64,000 bases of DNA from Bacteroidota bacterium (lineage in GTDB: Bacteria; Bacteroidota; Bacteroidia; Chitinophagales; Chitinophagaceae): positions 124,001-188,000 of the forward strand of contig CANGDH010000003.1 in the NCBI GenBank assembly GCA_947452555.1, written 5' to 3'. This document shows, piece by piece, positions 26,049 through 36,371 of the stretch; position 1 is the first letter of the stretch, and each line of letters begins with the position of its first letter. Below the pieces are notes generated by a model. The model did no database searches, was not told where the DNA came from, and was given only the letters and a program-made list of their open reading frames with translations. Position numbers and translations under genes: made by a program.

Positions 26049-27137
26049 ATGTCAAATCAACGATTTTTATCTCTTGATGTATTTAGAGGTATGACCATTT
26101 GTTTAATGATTATTGTAAATACACCAGGCGACGGTGCAATGACATTTGCTCCTTTTATGCATGCTGGGTGGAATGGTTTTACACCAACTGATTTAGTGTT
26201 CCCTTCCTTTCTTTTTGCTGTTGGAAATTCTATGAGTTTTGTATTACCTAAATGGGAAAAGTTATCAAATGCAACGGTACTATATAAAATTTTAAAAAGA
26301 ACCGCACTCATTTTTTTATTGGGCTATTTAATGTACTGGTTCCCATTCACTGGTCCATTGTCCGATACTAGAATTTTAGGTGTGCTGCAAAGAATTGCTT
26401 TATCATATGGACTTGCATCTCTAATTGCTTATTATATGCATGAGAGAGTGGTGATGGTTGTTTCAGGCGTTTTACTTTTAGCATATTGGTATATCTGTAT
26501 GCATTTTGGAACACCAGGAGCAGAATTGACTATGCTTGGCAATGCGGGTATTCAATTAGATAAATTTTTACTAGGCGAAAGTCATATGTATCATGGAGAA
26601 GGTATTGCATTTGATCCTGAAGGACTTTTGAGTAACCTTCCAGCAATTGTGAATGTTTTAATTGGATTTAGAGTTGGAAAATTCATTCAAGAAAAAGGTA
26701 AGACATATGAAGGGCTTACTCATTTAATTATGTGGGGAGCAGGGTTCGTGTTTTTAGGCTTTATGTGGAATTATCAGTTCCCTATTAATAAAAAACTATG
26801 GTCAAGTAGTTTTGTAATGTTAACTGTCGGCTTAGATATGATTATAATTGGCACTATCATTTATAGAATAGAGTTACAACGTCAATTACAATTTTCTAGC
26901 TTTTTTGAGACATTTGGTAAAAATCCACTGGTTATTTATCTATTTTCTGAAATCTTAGCAATTTGCCTAAATACCTTCAAAATAGGAGAATCTACTGTTT
27001 TCGAGTGGATTTACACCAATAGTTTCGCTCATTTAGCTAATTATTGGGCATCCCTTGCTTTTGCTTTAAGCTTTATGTTAGTTTGCTGGTTACTTGGTTA
27101 TATATTAGATAAATATAAAATATATATTAGAGTCTAA
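26049..27137 (+). CDS. HGSNAT/DUF5009-type membrane acyltransferase
   Basis: Starting at ATG 26049 (MSNQRFLSLDVFRGMTICLMI), the 362-residue polytopic protein has the heparan-alpha-glucosaminide N-acetyltransferase family opening RFLSLDVFRGMT, followed by FAPFMHAGWNGFTPTDLVFPSFLFAVGNSM and multiple membrane helices with conserved GVLQRIALSYG and FDPEGLLSNLPAIVNVLIG segments. Relatives transfer acetyl groups across membranes to sugars. The upstream in-frame ATG at 26016 adds only a short unlikely stretch. It is monocistronic; the acceptor is unknown. Confidence 0.82.
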   Translation: MSNQRFLSLDVFRGMTICLMIIVNTPGDGAMTFAPFMHAGWNGFTPTDLVFPSFLFAVGNSMSFVLPKWEKLSNATVLYKILKRTALIFLLGYLMYWFPFTGPLSDTRILGVLQRIALSYGLASLIAYYMHERVVMVVSGVLLLAYWYICMHFGTPGAELTMLGNAGIQLDKFLLGESHMYHGEGIAFDPEGLLSNLPAIVNVLIGFRVGKFIQEKGKTYEGLTHLIMWGAGFVFLGFMWNYQFPINKKLWSSSFVMLTVGLDMIIIGTIIYRIELQRQLQFSSFFETFGKNPLVIYLFSEILAICLNTFKIGESTVFEWIYTNSFAHLANYWASLAFALSFMLVCWLLGYILDKYKIYIRV

Positions 27138-27188
27138 ATCTAATCTATCCTTTTTCCCCTTTTGTTTTTTTTAGGACTGTAAACGGCG

Positions 27189-27196
27189 TACCTTTG
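27189..27196 (+). promoter_or_regulatory. -7 box TACCTTTG of typA
   Basis: TACCTTTG matches the Bacteroidota -7 consensus and lies 17 bases before the typA ATG at 27214, giving a leader of roughly 11-13 bases. A TTTG at 27161-27164 is the only -33 candidate, with longer than normal spacing (24). Confidence 0.5.
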
Positions 27197-27213
27197 CAGC
27201 CTCAAAACAGTAC

Positions 27214-29016
27214 ATGGAAATAAGAAACATCGCTATTATAGCCCACGTTGACCACGGTAAAACAACTTTGGTGGACAAAATTCTACACGCAACTAAAGTA
27301 TTCAGAGACAACCAGGAGACTGGAGACTTGATTATGGATAGTAATGAACTTGAGCGTGAAAGAGGTATCACTATCTTAAGTAAGAACGCTTCTGTAACTT
27401 ACAAAGGCGTTAAAATTAACGTTATTGACACACCAGGTCACAGTGACTTTGGTGGTGAAGTAGAGCGTGTATTAAAAATGGCAGACGGTGTTTGTTTGTT
27501 GGTGGATGCCTTTGAAGGACCAATGCCTCAAACTCGTTTCGTTTTACAAAAAGCATTACAATTAAATTTAAAGCCAATTGTAATCATTAATAAAGTGGAT
27601 AAAGAAAACTGTCGTCCTGACGAAGTGCATGATGCAGTATTCGAATTATTTTTCAATTTAGATGCTACAGAAGAACAATTGAATTTCCCTACTTTCTATG
27701 GTAGTGGTAAAAACGGTTGGTTCAACGATAGTTTAACGCAATGTGAAGACATTACTCCTTTAATGGATGGTATCTTAAAATATGTTCCGGGTCCTGATGT
27801 TAAAGAAGGACATACTCAAATGCAAATCACTTCATTAGATTATTCTTCTTTCTTAGGTCGTATTGCTATTGGTAAAGTAGAAAGAGGAACAATAAAAGAA
27901 GGACAAAATATTGTGTTAGTGCAAGCGGATGGTAGTATTAAAAGAAATAAGGTTAAAGAATTATACGTATTTGAAGGAATGGGTAAGCGTAAGGTAACAG
28001 AAGTTGTTTCTGGTGACTTATGTGCAGTAGTTGGGCTAGAAGATTTCAACATTGGTGATACTATTGCTGATCCAGAAAATCCTGAAGCTTTACCAGTTAT
28101 CAGTGTGGACGAACCTACAATGAGTATGACTTTCAGTATTAATAACTCACCATTCTTTGGTAAAGAAGGTAAGTTTGTTACCTCTCGTCACATACGTGAT
28201 CGTTTGATGAAAGAAACTGAAAAGAACTTAGCATTAAGAGTTGAAGAAACGGATAGTGCTGATAGCTTCTTGGTATTTGGTCGTGGTATCTTGCACTTAG
28301 GTGTATTGGTTGAAACAATGCGTCGTGAAGGATATGAGTTGACTGTTGGAAATCCTCAAGTATTAGTTAAAGACGTTGATGGTAAAAAACATGAGCCGTT
28401 TGAAATATTAGTTGTTGACGTTCCTGCTGATTTTAGCGGTAAAGTAATTGACTTAGTTACTCAAAAGAAAGGCGAAATGTTAATCATGGAATCTAAAGGA
28501 ACAATGCAACACTTAGAGTTTGATATTCCTGCAAGAGGATTGATAGGTTTACGTTCTCAAATGTTAACACAAACTGCTGGTGAAGCTGTAATGGCTCACA
28601 GTTTCCACGAATACAAGCCTTGGAAAGGACATATCCCTGGAAGAAGTAATGGGGTATTGATAGCTAAGACTGGTGGTACAACAACAGCTTATTCAATTGA
28701 CAAATTACAAGATAGAGGTCGCTTCTTTATTGAGCCAGGCGAGGAAGTATATGCTGGTCAAGTATTAGCAGAGCATATTAAGCCAGGTGATTTAAATATC
28801 AATGCTGTGGAGATGAAGAAATTAACTAACCACCGTGCGAGTGGTAGTGATGATAGTGTTCGTATTACTCCAAAAATTCAATATACATTAGAAGAATGTA
28901 TGGAGTATATTCAATTTGATGAATGCATTGAAGTGACTCCAAAGTCAGTTCGTATGCGTAAATCTATATTGGATGAGAACGATCGTAGCAAAGCAACTAA
29001 GCAAAACAATAATTAG
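27214..29016 (+). CDS. typA: Translational GTPase TypA/BipA
   Basis: BipA is an EF-G-like ribosome-associated GTPase that helps 50S assembly and growth under stress or cold. The 600-residue protein has G1 AHVDHGKTTLVDK at residues 9-21, switch II DTPGHSDFGGEVERVL, G4 NKVD, domain II, the EF-G-like domains III and V, and the BipA-specific C-terminal domain (LIAKTGGTTTAYSIDKLQDRGRFF). The length is normal. It is a single-gene unit closed by the palindromic terminator at 29040-29068. Confidence 0.97.
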   Translation: MEIRNIAIIAHVDHGKTTLVDKILHATKVFRDNQETGDLIMDSNELERERGITILSKNASVTYKGVKINVIDTPGHSDFGGEVERVLKMADGVCLLVDAFEGPMPQTRFVLQKALQLNLKPIVIINKVDKENCRPDEVHDAVFELFFNLDATEEQLNFPTFYGSGKNGWFNDSLTQCEDITPLMDGILKYVPGPDVKEGHTQMQITSLDYSSFLGRIAIGKVERGTIKEGQNIVLVQADGSIKRNKVKELYVFEGMGKRKVTEVVSGDLCAVVGLEDFNIGDTIADPENPEALPVISVDEPTMSMTFSINNSPFFGKEGKFVTSRHIRDRLMKETEKNLALRVEETDSADSFLVFGRGILHLGVLVETMRREGYELTVGNPQVLVKDVDGKKHEPFEILVVDVPADFSGKVIDLVTQKKGEMLIMESKGTMQHLEFDIPARGLIGLRSQMLTQTAGEAVMAHSFHEYKPWKGHIPGRSNGVLIAKTGGTTTAYSIDKLQDRGRFFIEPGEEVYAGQVLAEHIKPGDLNINAVEMKKLTNHRASGSDDSVRITPKIQYTLEECMEYIQFDECIEVTPKSVRMRKSILDENDRSKATKQNNN

Positions 29017-29039
29017 TATTTAAAACTAATTGAAAATAG

Positions 29040-29068
29040 AAAAGGCCCTGATTAATCAGGGCCTTTTT
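29040..29068. terminator. Bidirectional terminator between typA and obgE
   Basis: AAAAGGCCCTGATT and AATCAGGGCCTTTT are perfectly complementary over 14 bases and carry A/T flanks on both sides. It serves the two convergent genes typA and obgE. Confidence 0.93.
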
Positions 29069-29095
29069 AGTTATTTGTATTTTACTTTTCAATTT

Positions 29096-30097
29096 TTATT
29101 GAATTGGCTTATTCAATGTTGTCCATAACAAATCTTTCAACTCGGTCAGATTTTTATTGATAGCAGAAGAGATAAAAATATGTGGAATATTAGCTGGTAA
29201 TTCTTTTTCTATTTCGTCCATCAACTCTTGGTCTAATAAATCTGATTTACTAATAGCTATAATAAATTCTTTTTGTAGTAATTCTGGATTGAATTCATTT
29301 AACTCGTTCTTTAAAATTTCGAATTCTTTTTTATGATCACTTGAGTCTGCAGGAATCAAAAATAATAATACTGCATTTCTTTCGATATGCCTTAAAAAGC
29401 GATGTCCTAGGCCTTTCCCTTCTGCAGCACCTTCAATAATTCCAGGTAAATCGGCAATACAAAATGAGCGGCTATCACGATACGCTACCATCCCAAGTTG
29501 AGGAGTTAAAGTAGTAAATGCGTAATTAGCAATTTTTGGTTTAGCTGCAGTAATGGAAGAAAGTAAAGTAGATTTTCCAGCATTTGGAAAACCTACCAAA
29601 CCAACATCGGCTAATACTTTTAATTCAATTTGCTTCCAACCTTCAACCCCTTCCTCTCCAGGTTGTGCATATTCTGGAACCTGTTGTGTAGGTGTTGCAA
29701 AATTGCTATTGCCTAAACCACCACGTCCGCCACGCATCCAAATATATTCTTGACCGTCATTTAAAATTTCGGCTTCAATTTTTCCTGTTATTTCGTCTTT
29801 AGCAATGGTACCTAAAGGAACTTCAATAATAACATCCTTTCCATCTTTACCGGTACAGTTGTTTTTACTTCCATTCTCTCCATTCTGAGCTATTACGTTT
29901 TTATGATATCTTAAATGCAGTAAAGTCCATAACTGGGAATTACCTCTAAGTATAATATGACCACCACGACCTCCGTCGCCACCATCTGGTCCACCTTGGG
30001 CTGTAAGTTTATTTCTTAAAAAATGTTTACAACCCGCACCACCATGACCACTGTGGGCGAAAATTCTGATATAATCAATGAAGTTTTTTTCTGACAC
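29096..30097 (-). CDS. obgE: GTPase Obg (CgtA)
   Basis: Obg is an essential GTPase tied to 50S maturation and growth control. The 333-residue protein has the glycine-rich Obg fold ([38 protein letters not shown]) over residues 1-158, then the G domain with G1 [14 protein letters not shown]3 DLPGIIEGA and G4 SKSD. It lacks the C-terminal OCT domain found in some Gram-positive members. The start codon is GTG at 30097, 19 bases after a perfect -7 box. Confidence 0.96.
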   Translation of the reverse strand: MSEKNFIDYIRIFAHSGHGGAGCKHFLRNKLTAQGGPDGGDGGRGGHIILRGNSQLWTLLHLRYHKNVIAQNGENGSKNNCTGKDGKDVIIEVPLGTIAKDEITGKIEAEILNDGQEYIWMRGGRGGLGNSNFATPTQQVPEYAQPGEEGVEGWKQIELKVLADVGLVGFPNAGKSTLLSSITAAKPKIANYAFTTLTPQLGMVAYRDSRSFCIADLPGIIEGAAEGKGLGHRFLRHIERNAVLLFLIPADSSDHKKEFEILKNELNEFNPELLQKEFIIAISKSDLLDQELMDEIEKELPANIPHIFISSAINKNLTELKDLLWTTLNKPIQ

Positions 30098-30115
30098 CTG
30101 TATTACTATTAACTA

Positions 30116-30123
30116 CAAAGGTA
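30116..30123 (-). promoter_or_regulatory. -7 box TACCTTTG of obgE
   Basis: On the minus strand TACCTTTG stands 18 bases before the GTG start of obgE. No clear -33 TTTG is seen at the expected distance. Confidence 0.5.
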
Positions 30124-30156
30124 AAACAATCCTTAGTCTTTGCAGCTTTAAATTAA

Positions 30157-30183
30157 GAAAGCCCCATTAAAAATGAGGCTTTC
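30157..30183 (-). terminator. Terminator of tetR
   Basis: GAAAGCCTCAT and ATGGGGCTTTC (minus-strand sense) form an 11-bp stem with one G-T wobble around a 5-base loop, followed by TTAATTT. It lies 30 bases downstream of the tetR stop. Confidence 0.7.
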
Positions 30184-30212
30184 AAGTATTCAGTTTGATA
30201 TGTTTATTGGAA

Positions 30213-30809
30213 TTATTTTGATGCTTTTAAGCCATCAATCAAAATAGCTACCATATTTTGTTCTAATTCTTCGGCACTTATTTTTTTAGTAGATCTATGC
30301 CAGCTTTCAATACCGCTTACTGCGTGTAAGAAGATTAATACCACGGTTGGAGCATCAATTGCCTTGATCTCTTTATTACGTATCCCTTCTTCAATAATTG
30401 CTGCTAAGCGCTTGCGATATACTCTACGTTGATTTTGATAATTGGATAAATAAGGATCGGATAAATGCTTCCATTCTCTATCACTTACATATACTTCCTC
30501 ATAATGATTGATCATTTCACCAATATGGAAACGTAGCAATTTTTCCATTTTTTGTAGTGAACTAATTGGCTCTGACTCTACTTCGTCTATTTTTATTACA
30601 AATCGGTTGGCTACATTAAAGACCAACTCGTGTAAAAGTTCACTTTTTGACTTAATATGGTTGTATAAACTAGCGGCTTCTACACCCACTGCTTCTGCTA
30701 AATCACGCATACTTGCTGCTTTGTAGCCTTTTTCTCTAAACAATGTTGCAGCCTTACTTACAATAACGTCCTTCCTAGAAAGGTTCTTTTCAGTTTTAAT
30801 TCTTGCCAT
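30213..30809 (-). CDS. TetR-family transcriptional regulator
   Basis: The 198-residue protein has an N-terminal TetR HTH (SRKDVIVSKAATLFREKGYKAASMRDLAEAVGVEAASLYNHIKSKSELL, about residues 10-59) and a helical ligand domain resembling the KstR2-type C terminus (KMEKLLRFHIGEMINHYEEVYV, DREWKHLSDPYL). Relatives often sense acyl-CoA and control lipid catabolism, but nothing nearby supports that directly. The 5' region holds a 27-bp imperfect palindrome that is a good autoregulatory operator candidate. It diverges from the PfkB kinase gene. Confidence 0.88.
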   Translation of the reverse strand: MARIKTEKNLSRKDVIVSKAATLFREKGYKAASMRDLAEAVGVEAASLYNHIKSKSELLHELVFNVANRFVIKIDEVESEPISSLQKMEKLLRFHIGEMINHYEEVYVSDREWKHLSDPYLSNYQNQRRVYRKRLAAIIEEGIRNKEIKAIDAPTVVLIFLHAVSGIESWHRSTKKISAEELEQNMVAILIDGLKASK

Positions 30810-30828
30810 AAAAACAGTTAAAATAGTG

Positions 30829-30855
30829 AATTCGTTAGTTCGAAATTATCGAATT
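30829..30855. promoter_or_regulatory. 27-bp imperfect palindrome, candidate TetR operator
   Basis: The arms read AATTCG.TA.TT on both strands: 10 of 13 symmetric positions match about the centre at 30842. It lies 20 bases upstream of the tetR start codon and would overlap its leader or promoter. Its right half element TTCGTTAGTT on the plus strand (30831-30840) recurs at 30897-30906, just upstream of the kinase promoter. Confidence 0.5.
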
Positions 30856-30908
30856 ATTACTTAAAAGGTACACTATTTTTTAAATAAAATACACATTTCG
30901 TTAGTTTT

Positions 30909-30955
30909 CTGATTATCAATCAGTTGTGTTAACGGCTAAAAAAATCGTAGTTTTG
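30909..30955 (+). promoter_or_regulatory. Promoter of the PfkB kinase gene with adjoining 15-bp palindrome
   Basis: TTG (30924-30926) and a perfect TAGTTTTG (30948-30955) are spaced by 21 bases. A perfect palindrome CTGATTATCAATCAG (30909-30923) touches the -33 element, where an activator or repressor could bind. The ATG follows 23 bases after the -7 box. Confidence 0.55.
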
Positions 30956-30978
30956 CAGCTGAAAATAAAATTAAACTC

Positions 30979-31899
30979 ATGTCTTTAGTAGTAGTAGGCT
31001 CTATGGCTTTTGATGCCATTGAAACACCTTTCGGTAAAAGTGATAAAATTATTGGCGGAGCAGCCACTTATATTGCTTGGTGCGCAACCAATTTTACACC
31101 CGTAAAACAAATTTCAGTGGTTGGTGGTGATTTTCCACAAGCGCAATTAGATGCTTTAACTGCACGTGGTGTTGACTTAGAAGGTGTGCAAATTAAGAAA
31201 GACGAAAAAACATTCTTCTGGAGTGGTAAGTATCATATGGATATGAATACCCGCGATACTTTGGACACTCAATTGAACGTATTGGAAAACTTTACACCTG
31301 TAGTTCCGGACAGTTATCAAGATTGTGAGATTTTAATGTTAGGTAATTTAGTACCATCAGTACAAAGCAGTGTAATAAATCAAATGAAAACCCGTCCTAA
31401 ATTAATCGTTATGGACACGATGAATTTGTGGATGGATATTATGATGGACGATTTGAAACATACTATTAGTTTAGTTGATGTTTTGTCAGTTAATGATAGT
31501 GAAGCAAGACAATTGACAGGTGAATATAGTTTAGTGAAAGCGGCTAAGAAAATTATGACAATGGGTCCTAAATATGTAATTATCAAAAAAGGGGAGCATG
31601 GCGCATTATTATTTCATGAAAATGAAGTGTTTTTTGCACCAGCTTTACCATTAGAAGAGGTATTTGATCCAACAGGTGCTGGTGATACATTTGCTGGTGG
31701 ATTTGTAGCGCATCTCGCTAAGACTAAGGACATTTCATTTAATAACATGAAGTCTGCAATCATTGTAGGTAGCGCTATGGCTAGCTTCTGTGTTGAAAAA
31801 TTTGGCACACAAAGGTTAACAGAGATTAACGCAGCAGACATCAAAGAACGCATACAATCGTTTGTTCAGTTAGTTAATTTTGAGATTGAATTAGTATAA
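30979..31899 (+). CDS. PfkB/ribokinase-family carbohydrate kinase
   Basis: The 306-residue protein has the PfkB fold: an N-terminal strand SLVVVGSMAFDAIETPFGKSDKIIGGAATYIA, a lid-type region, and the catalytic signature DPTGAGDTFAGGFVAHLA near residues 230-247, with the base Asp in GAGD. Family members phosphorylate ribose, fructose, nucleosides or related compounds; the short family-2 signature alone does not settle which. It is transcribed from its own promoter and ends 1 base before the -33 element of the asd leader. Confidence 0.85.
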   Translation: MSLVVVGSMAFDAIETPFGKSDKIIGGAATYIAWCATNFTPVKQISVVGGDFPQAQLDALTARGVDLEGVQIKKDEKTFFWSGKYHMDMNTRDTLDTQLNVLENFTPVVPDSYQDCEILMLGNLVPSVQSSVINQMKTRPKLIVMDTMNLWMDIMMDDLKHTISLVDVLSVNDSEARQLTGEYSLVKAAKKIMTMGPKYVIIKKGEHGALLFHENEVFFAPALPLEEVFDPTGAGDTFAGGFVAHLAKTKDISFNNMKSAIIVGSAMASFCVEKFGTQRLTEINAADIKERIQSFVQLVNFEIELV

Positions 31900-31900
31900 A

Positions 31901-31932
31901 TTTGGTGATATGTTGGAATCGAATTAATTTCG
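31901..31932 (+). promoter_or_regulatory. Promoter of the asd leader transcript
   Basis: TTTG (31901-31904) and TAATTTCG (31925-31932, one mismatch to TAnnTTTG) are spaced by 20 bases. Transcription would begin near 31938, about 25 bases before the leader-peptide ATG at 31963. Confidence 0.55.
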
Positions 31933-31962
31933 TGTCCGATAGTAATATCAATAACCAAGAAA

Positions 31963-32007
31963 ATGACAAATAATAAACATACAAAACAAATTAAGAAACC
32001 ACTCTAA
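31963..32007 (+). CDS. Putative 14-residue leader peptide for asd attenuation
   Basis: The small frame encodes MTNNKHTKQIKKPL. Nine of the 13 residues after Met (Lys x4, Thr x2, Asn x2, Ile) belong to the aspartate-derived amino-acid family that needs Asd. Two consecutive Lys codons sit just before the stop codon, as in ribosome-stalling leader peptides. The frame lies between a promoter and an intrinsic terminator, both upstream of asd. It is too short to judge by coding statistics; the support is its position and composition. Confidence 0.6.
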   Translation: MTNNKHTKQIKKPL

Positions 32008-32083
32008 GAGGAAGGTGCTGATTGTTGTATGCTAAAAAATATACTCAAAAGCCTTCCACTAAAATGGAAGGCTTTTTCTTTTT
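32007..32083 (+). promoter_or_regulatory. Antiterminator/terminator switch in the asd leader
   Basis: The terminator is a perfect 12-bp stem (AAAAGCCTTCCA 32047-32058, TGGAAGGCTTTT 32065-32076) with T-run to 32083. The segment AGAGGAAGGT (32007-32016), which begins at the leader stop codon, can pair with GCCTTCCACT (32051-32060) over 9 of 10 positions and so block the terminator. An upstream segment (31998-32004) can in turn pair weakly with 32008-32016. These are the three alternative pairings of classical attenuation. The asd ATG is 60 bases after the T-run. Confidence 0.65.
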
Positions 32084-32142
32084 AAGTCCATATAAGGTCT
32101 TAAATTTTATAACATGAATAGTTAAATATTAAAATAAAAAAA

Positions 32143-33141
32143 ATGAAAGTTGCAGTAGTAGGTGCCACAGGGCTAGTAGGCACAAAAATGTTACAAGTAC
32201 TAGCAGAGAGAAATTTTCCAATAACTGAATTAATTCCAGTGGCTTCTGCACGTTCTGCAGGCAAGGAAGTAATGTTCAAGGGTAAAGCTTATAAAGTGGT
32301 TGGAATGGAAGATGGAATTGCTGCAAAACCTGATGTGGCTTTATTTTCGGCAGGTGGTGGAACATCTACAGAGTGGGCACCAAAATTTGCTGCTGCGGGT
32401 ATTCGTGTAATTGATAATTCATCTGCTTGGAGAATGGACCCTACAAAAAAACTAGTAGTCCCAGAAGTAAATGCATCTGTTTTAACTGCTGACGATATGA
32501 TTATCGCAAATCCAAACTGCTCTACTATTCAAATGGTGGTGGCTTTGCAACCATTACATGCAAAGTATAAAATTAAAAGAGTCATTGTGAGTACTTACCA
32601 AAGTGTTACAGGTACTGGAAAGTTAGCTGTTGATCAATTAATGGCGGAAAGAAATGGCACTCCATTAAGTGCAGACCAAATGGCGTACAAATACCAAATC
32701 GATTTGAATGCAATTCCACAAATTGATGTGTTTTTAGAGAACGGCTACACAAAAGAGGAAATGAAAATGGTAAAAGAGACTGCTAAAATTATGCAGGATG
32801 ATGCAATAAAAGTGACTGCTACCACCGTGCGTATTCCAGTAATGGGAGGTCATAGTGAAAGCGTAAATGTAGAATTTGAAAATGAATTTGATTTAAAGGA
32901 ACTGATTGCTGAATTAGCTGCTGCACCAGGTATTATTGTTCAACAAGACGACGCGGCTCAAATTTATCCAATGCCATTATGGGCACATGAAAAGGATGAA
33001 GTTTTTGTAGGTCGTTTACGTCGCGACGAAACACAGGCTAAAACATTAAACATGTGGATTGTAAGTGACAACCTACGTAAGGGTGCTGCTACCAATGCAG
33101 TGCAGATTGCTGAACATCTTGTAAGTAAAGGAATTATCTAG
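32143..33141 (+). CDS. asd: Aspartate-semialdehyde dehydrogenase
   Basis: Asd reduces aspartyl-4-phosphate to aspartate semialdehyde, the branch point for lysine/diaminopimelate, threonine, methionine and isoleucine. The 332-residue protein starts with the NADP-binding motif VAVVGATGLVGTKMLQVL and has the catalytic Cys in IANPNCSTIQMV (near residue 126), STYQSVTGTGK, and the substrate-binding histidine in RIPVMGGHSESVNVEFE. It is monocistronic. A leader with a likely amino-acid-responsive attenuator precedes it, fitting the pathway. Confidence 0.96.
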   Translation: MKVAVVGATGLVGTKMLQVLAERNFPITELIPVASARSAGKEVMFKGKAYKVVGMEDGIAAKPDVALFSAGGGTSTEWAPKFAAAGIRVIDNSSAWRMDPTKKLVVPEVNASVLTADDMIIANPNCSTIQMVVALQPLHAKYKIKRVIVSTYQSVTGTGKLAVDQLMAERNGTPLSADQMAYKYQIDLNAIPQIDVFLENGYTKEEMKMVKETAKIMQDDAIKVTATTVRIPVMGGHSESVNVEFENEFDLKELIAELAAAPGIIVQQDDAAQIYPMPLWAHEKDEVFVGRLRRDETQAKTLNMWIVSDNLRKGAATNAVQIAEHLVSKGII

Positions 33142-33429
33142 TTCAAATAAATAGAAGCCCTTGTATTGACTGCCCCCATTAAGTGATATGCTTTTTGGGG
33201 GTATTTTATTTCAGAGCTATTCAATAAAAGGATTCCCTTTTATTGAGATTGGTCGCATGCTGCATACTAATTCTTCGCTCTCTGCTCGCATGCGCTATAA
33301 TTTTAATTGCATTATAAATTTTCGATTCAATATTAATTTTACGTTTGGTAGGCTCATCTTCTTATCTTATTAGCTACGCTGTGCTCGAAAGTTCGCTACA
33401 GAATTGTATGATGCCTGCGTAACAAAAAA
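33142..33429. other. Unassigned region between asd and ligA
   Basis: About 290 bases without a convincing gene. At 33171-33211 an 8-bp stem (TGCCCCCA/TGGGGGTA) with a 17-base loop and T-rich tail could terminate asd. The rest has GC-richer clumps such as GCATGCTGCATAC, CTGCTCGCATGCGC and GCTACGCTGTGCTCGAAAG in an AT background. The open frame at 33188-33373 has no recognisable protein pattern. It might be a gene relic or a structured RNA; I cannot tell. Confidence 0.4.
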
Positions 33430-35526
<2,097 letters not shown>

Positions 35527-35597
35527 CTAAAATACAATTTGTTTTATTCTTTTATTTCGTATTTTGGTAACTAGAACGATTATTTCTACGATTGCTT

Positions 35598-36338
35598 ATG
35601 CTAGAATACAATAAATCTATAATTGGAGTCACCGATGGCTTCAATAAAGATGCTGCCATACTTGTGAATTCGTACCCCAAAGTACCTTTAACAGTGGACT
35701 GTGTCATATTTGCATTTGAAGATAATGCGCTAAAAGTATTGCTTATCAAAAGTGATTTGGACCAATATAAGGATCAATTATCCTTATTGGGGGACATGGT
35801 TCATTCCAATGAGGACTTAGACGTTGCCGCAAATAGGGTTTTAATGGCACGTACGGGCATGCAAAACGTATATTTAGAACAAGTGCATACATTCAGTAAA
35901 ATTGGCAGGCATCCCGGGGGGAGGGTAGTTACAACCGTTTATGCTTCCCTATTGAATTTTAAGCATCATGAAATGAAGATTCATGAAAATGAATTAAAAT
36001 GGCATGCGGTGAATCAAATTGATACAATGGCATTTGACCATAAGGCTATTTTGGATTATGCTTATAAATGGTTGCAAAAAAGAATACAGGAACATCCATT
36101 GGCATTGAGTTTATTACCAGAAAAATTTTCTTTGAGACAATTACAAAACGTATACGAGGCAATTTTAAATACCAAATTAGACAGAAGAAATTTTAGAAAG
36201 AAATTTGCTAGTATGGGCTTATTATTGGACAGTAATGAAATGGAGATTAATGTTACCCACCGACCAGGTAAACTATATACCTTTGATTATGCAAAATACG
36301 AGCTAAGTAAAAGGAATTGGGTAGGTATTGATTTTTAA
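35598..36338 (+). CDS. NUDIX-domain transcriptional regulator, NrtR/AraR-like
   Basis: The 246-residue protein (start ATG 35598, MLEYNKSIIGVTDGF) pairs an N-terminal NUDIX fold (VDCVIFAFEDNALKVLLIKSD) with a C-terminal winged helix (LPEKFSLRQLQNVYEAILNTKLDRRNFRKKFASMGLL). In the position of the NUDIX box, GDMVHSNEDLDVAANRVLMARTGM lacks the REXXEE catalytic core, as expected for regulators that only bind ligand. Known relatives sense NAD-pathway metabolites (NrtR) or arabinose (Bacteroides AraR). No target pathway genes are adjacent, so the ligand is unknown. Confidence 0.82.
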   Translation: MLEYNKSIIGVTDGFNKDAAILVNSYPKVPLTVDCVIFAFEDNALKVLLIKSDLDQYKDQLSLLGDMVHSNEDLDVAANRVLMARTGMQNVYLEQVHTFSKIGRHPGGRVVTTVYASLLNFKHHEMKIHENELKWHAVNQIDTMAFDHKAILDYAYKWLQKRIQEHPLALSLLPEKFSLRQLQNVYEAILNTKLDRRNFRKKFASMGLLLDSNEMEINVTHRPGKLYTFDYAKYELSKRNWVGIDF

Positions 36339-36371
36339 ATACCTTTAGTGACTTTTACAAATTGGTACACT

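Noticed and set aside
33188..33373. 61-codon frame between asd and ligA
   Set aside because: No signal peptide, domain or plausible codon pattern, and it starts inside a hairpin; treated as non-coding.
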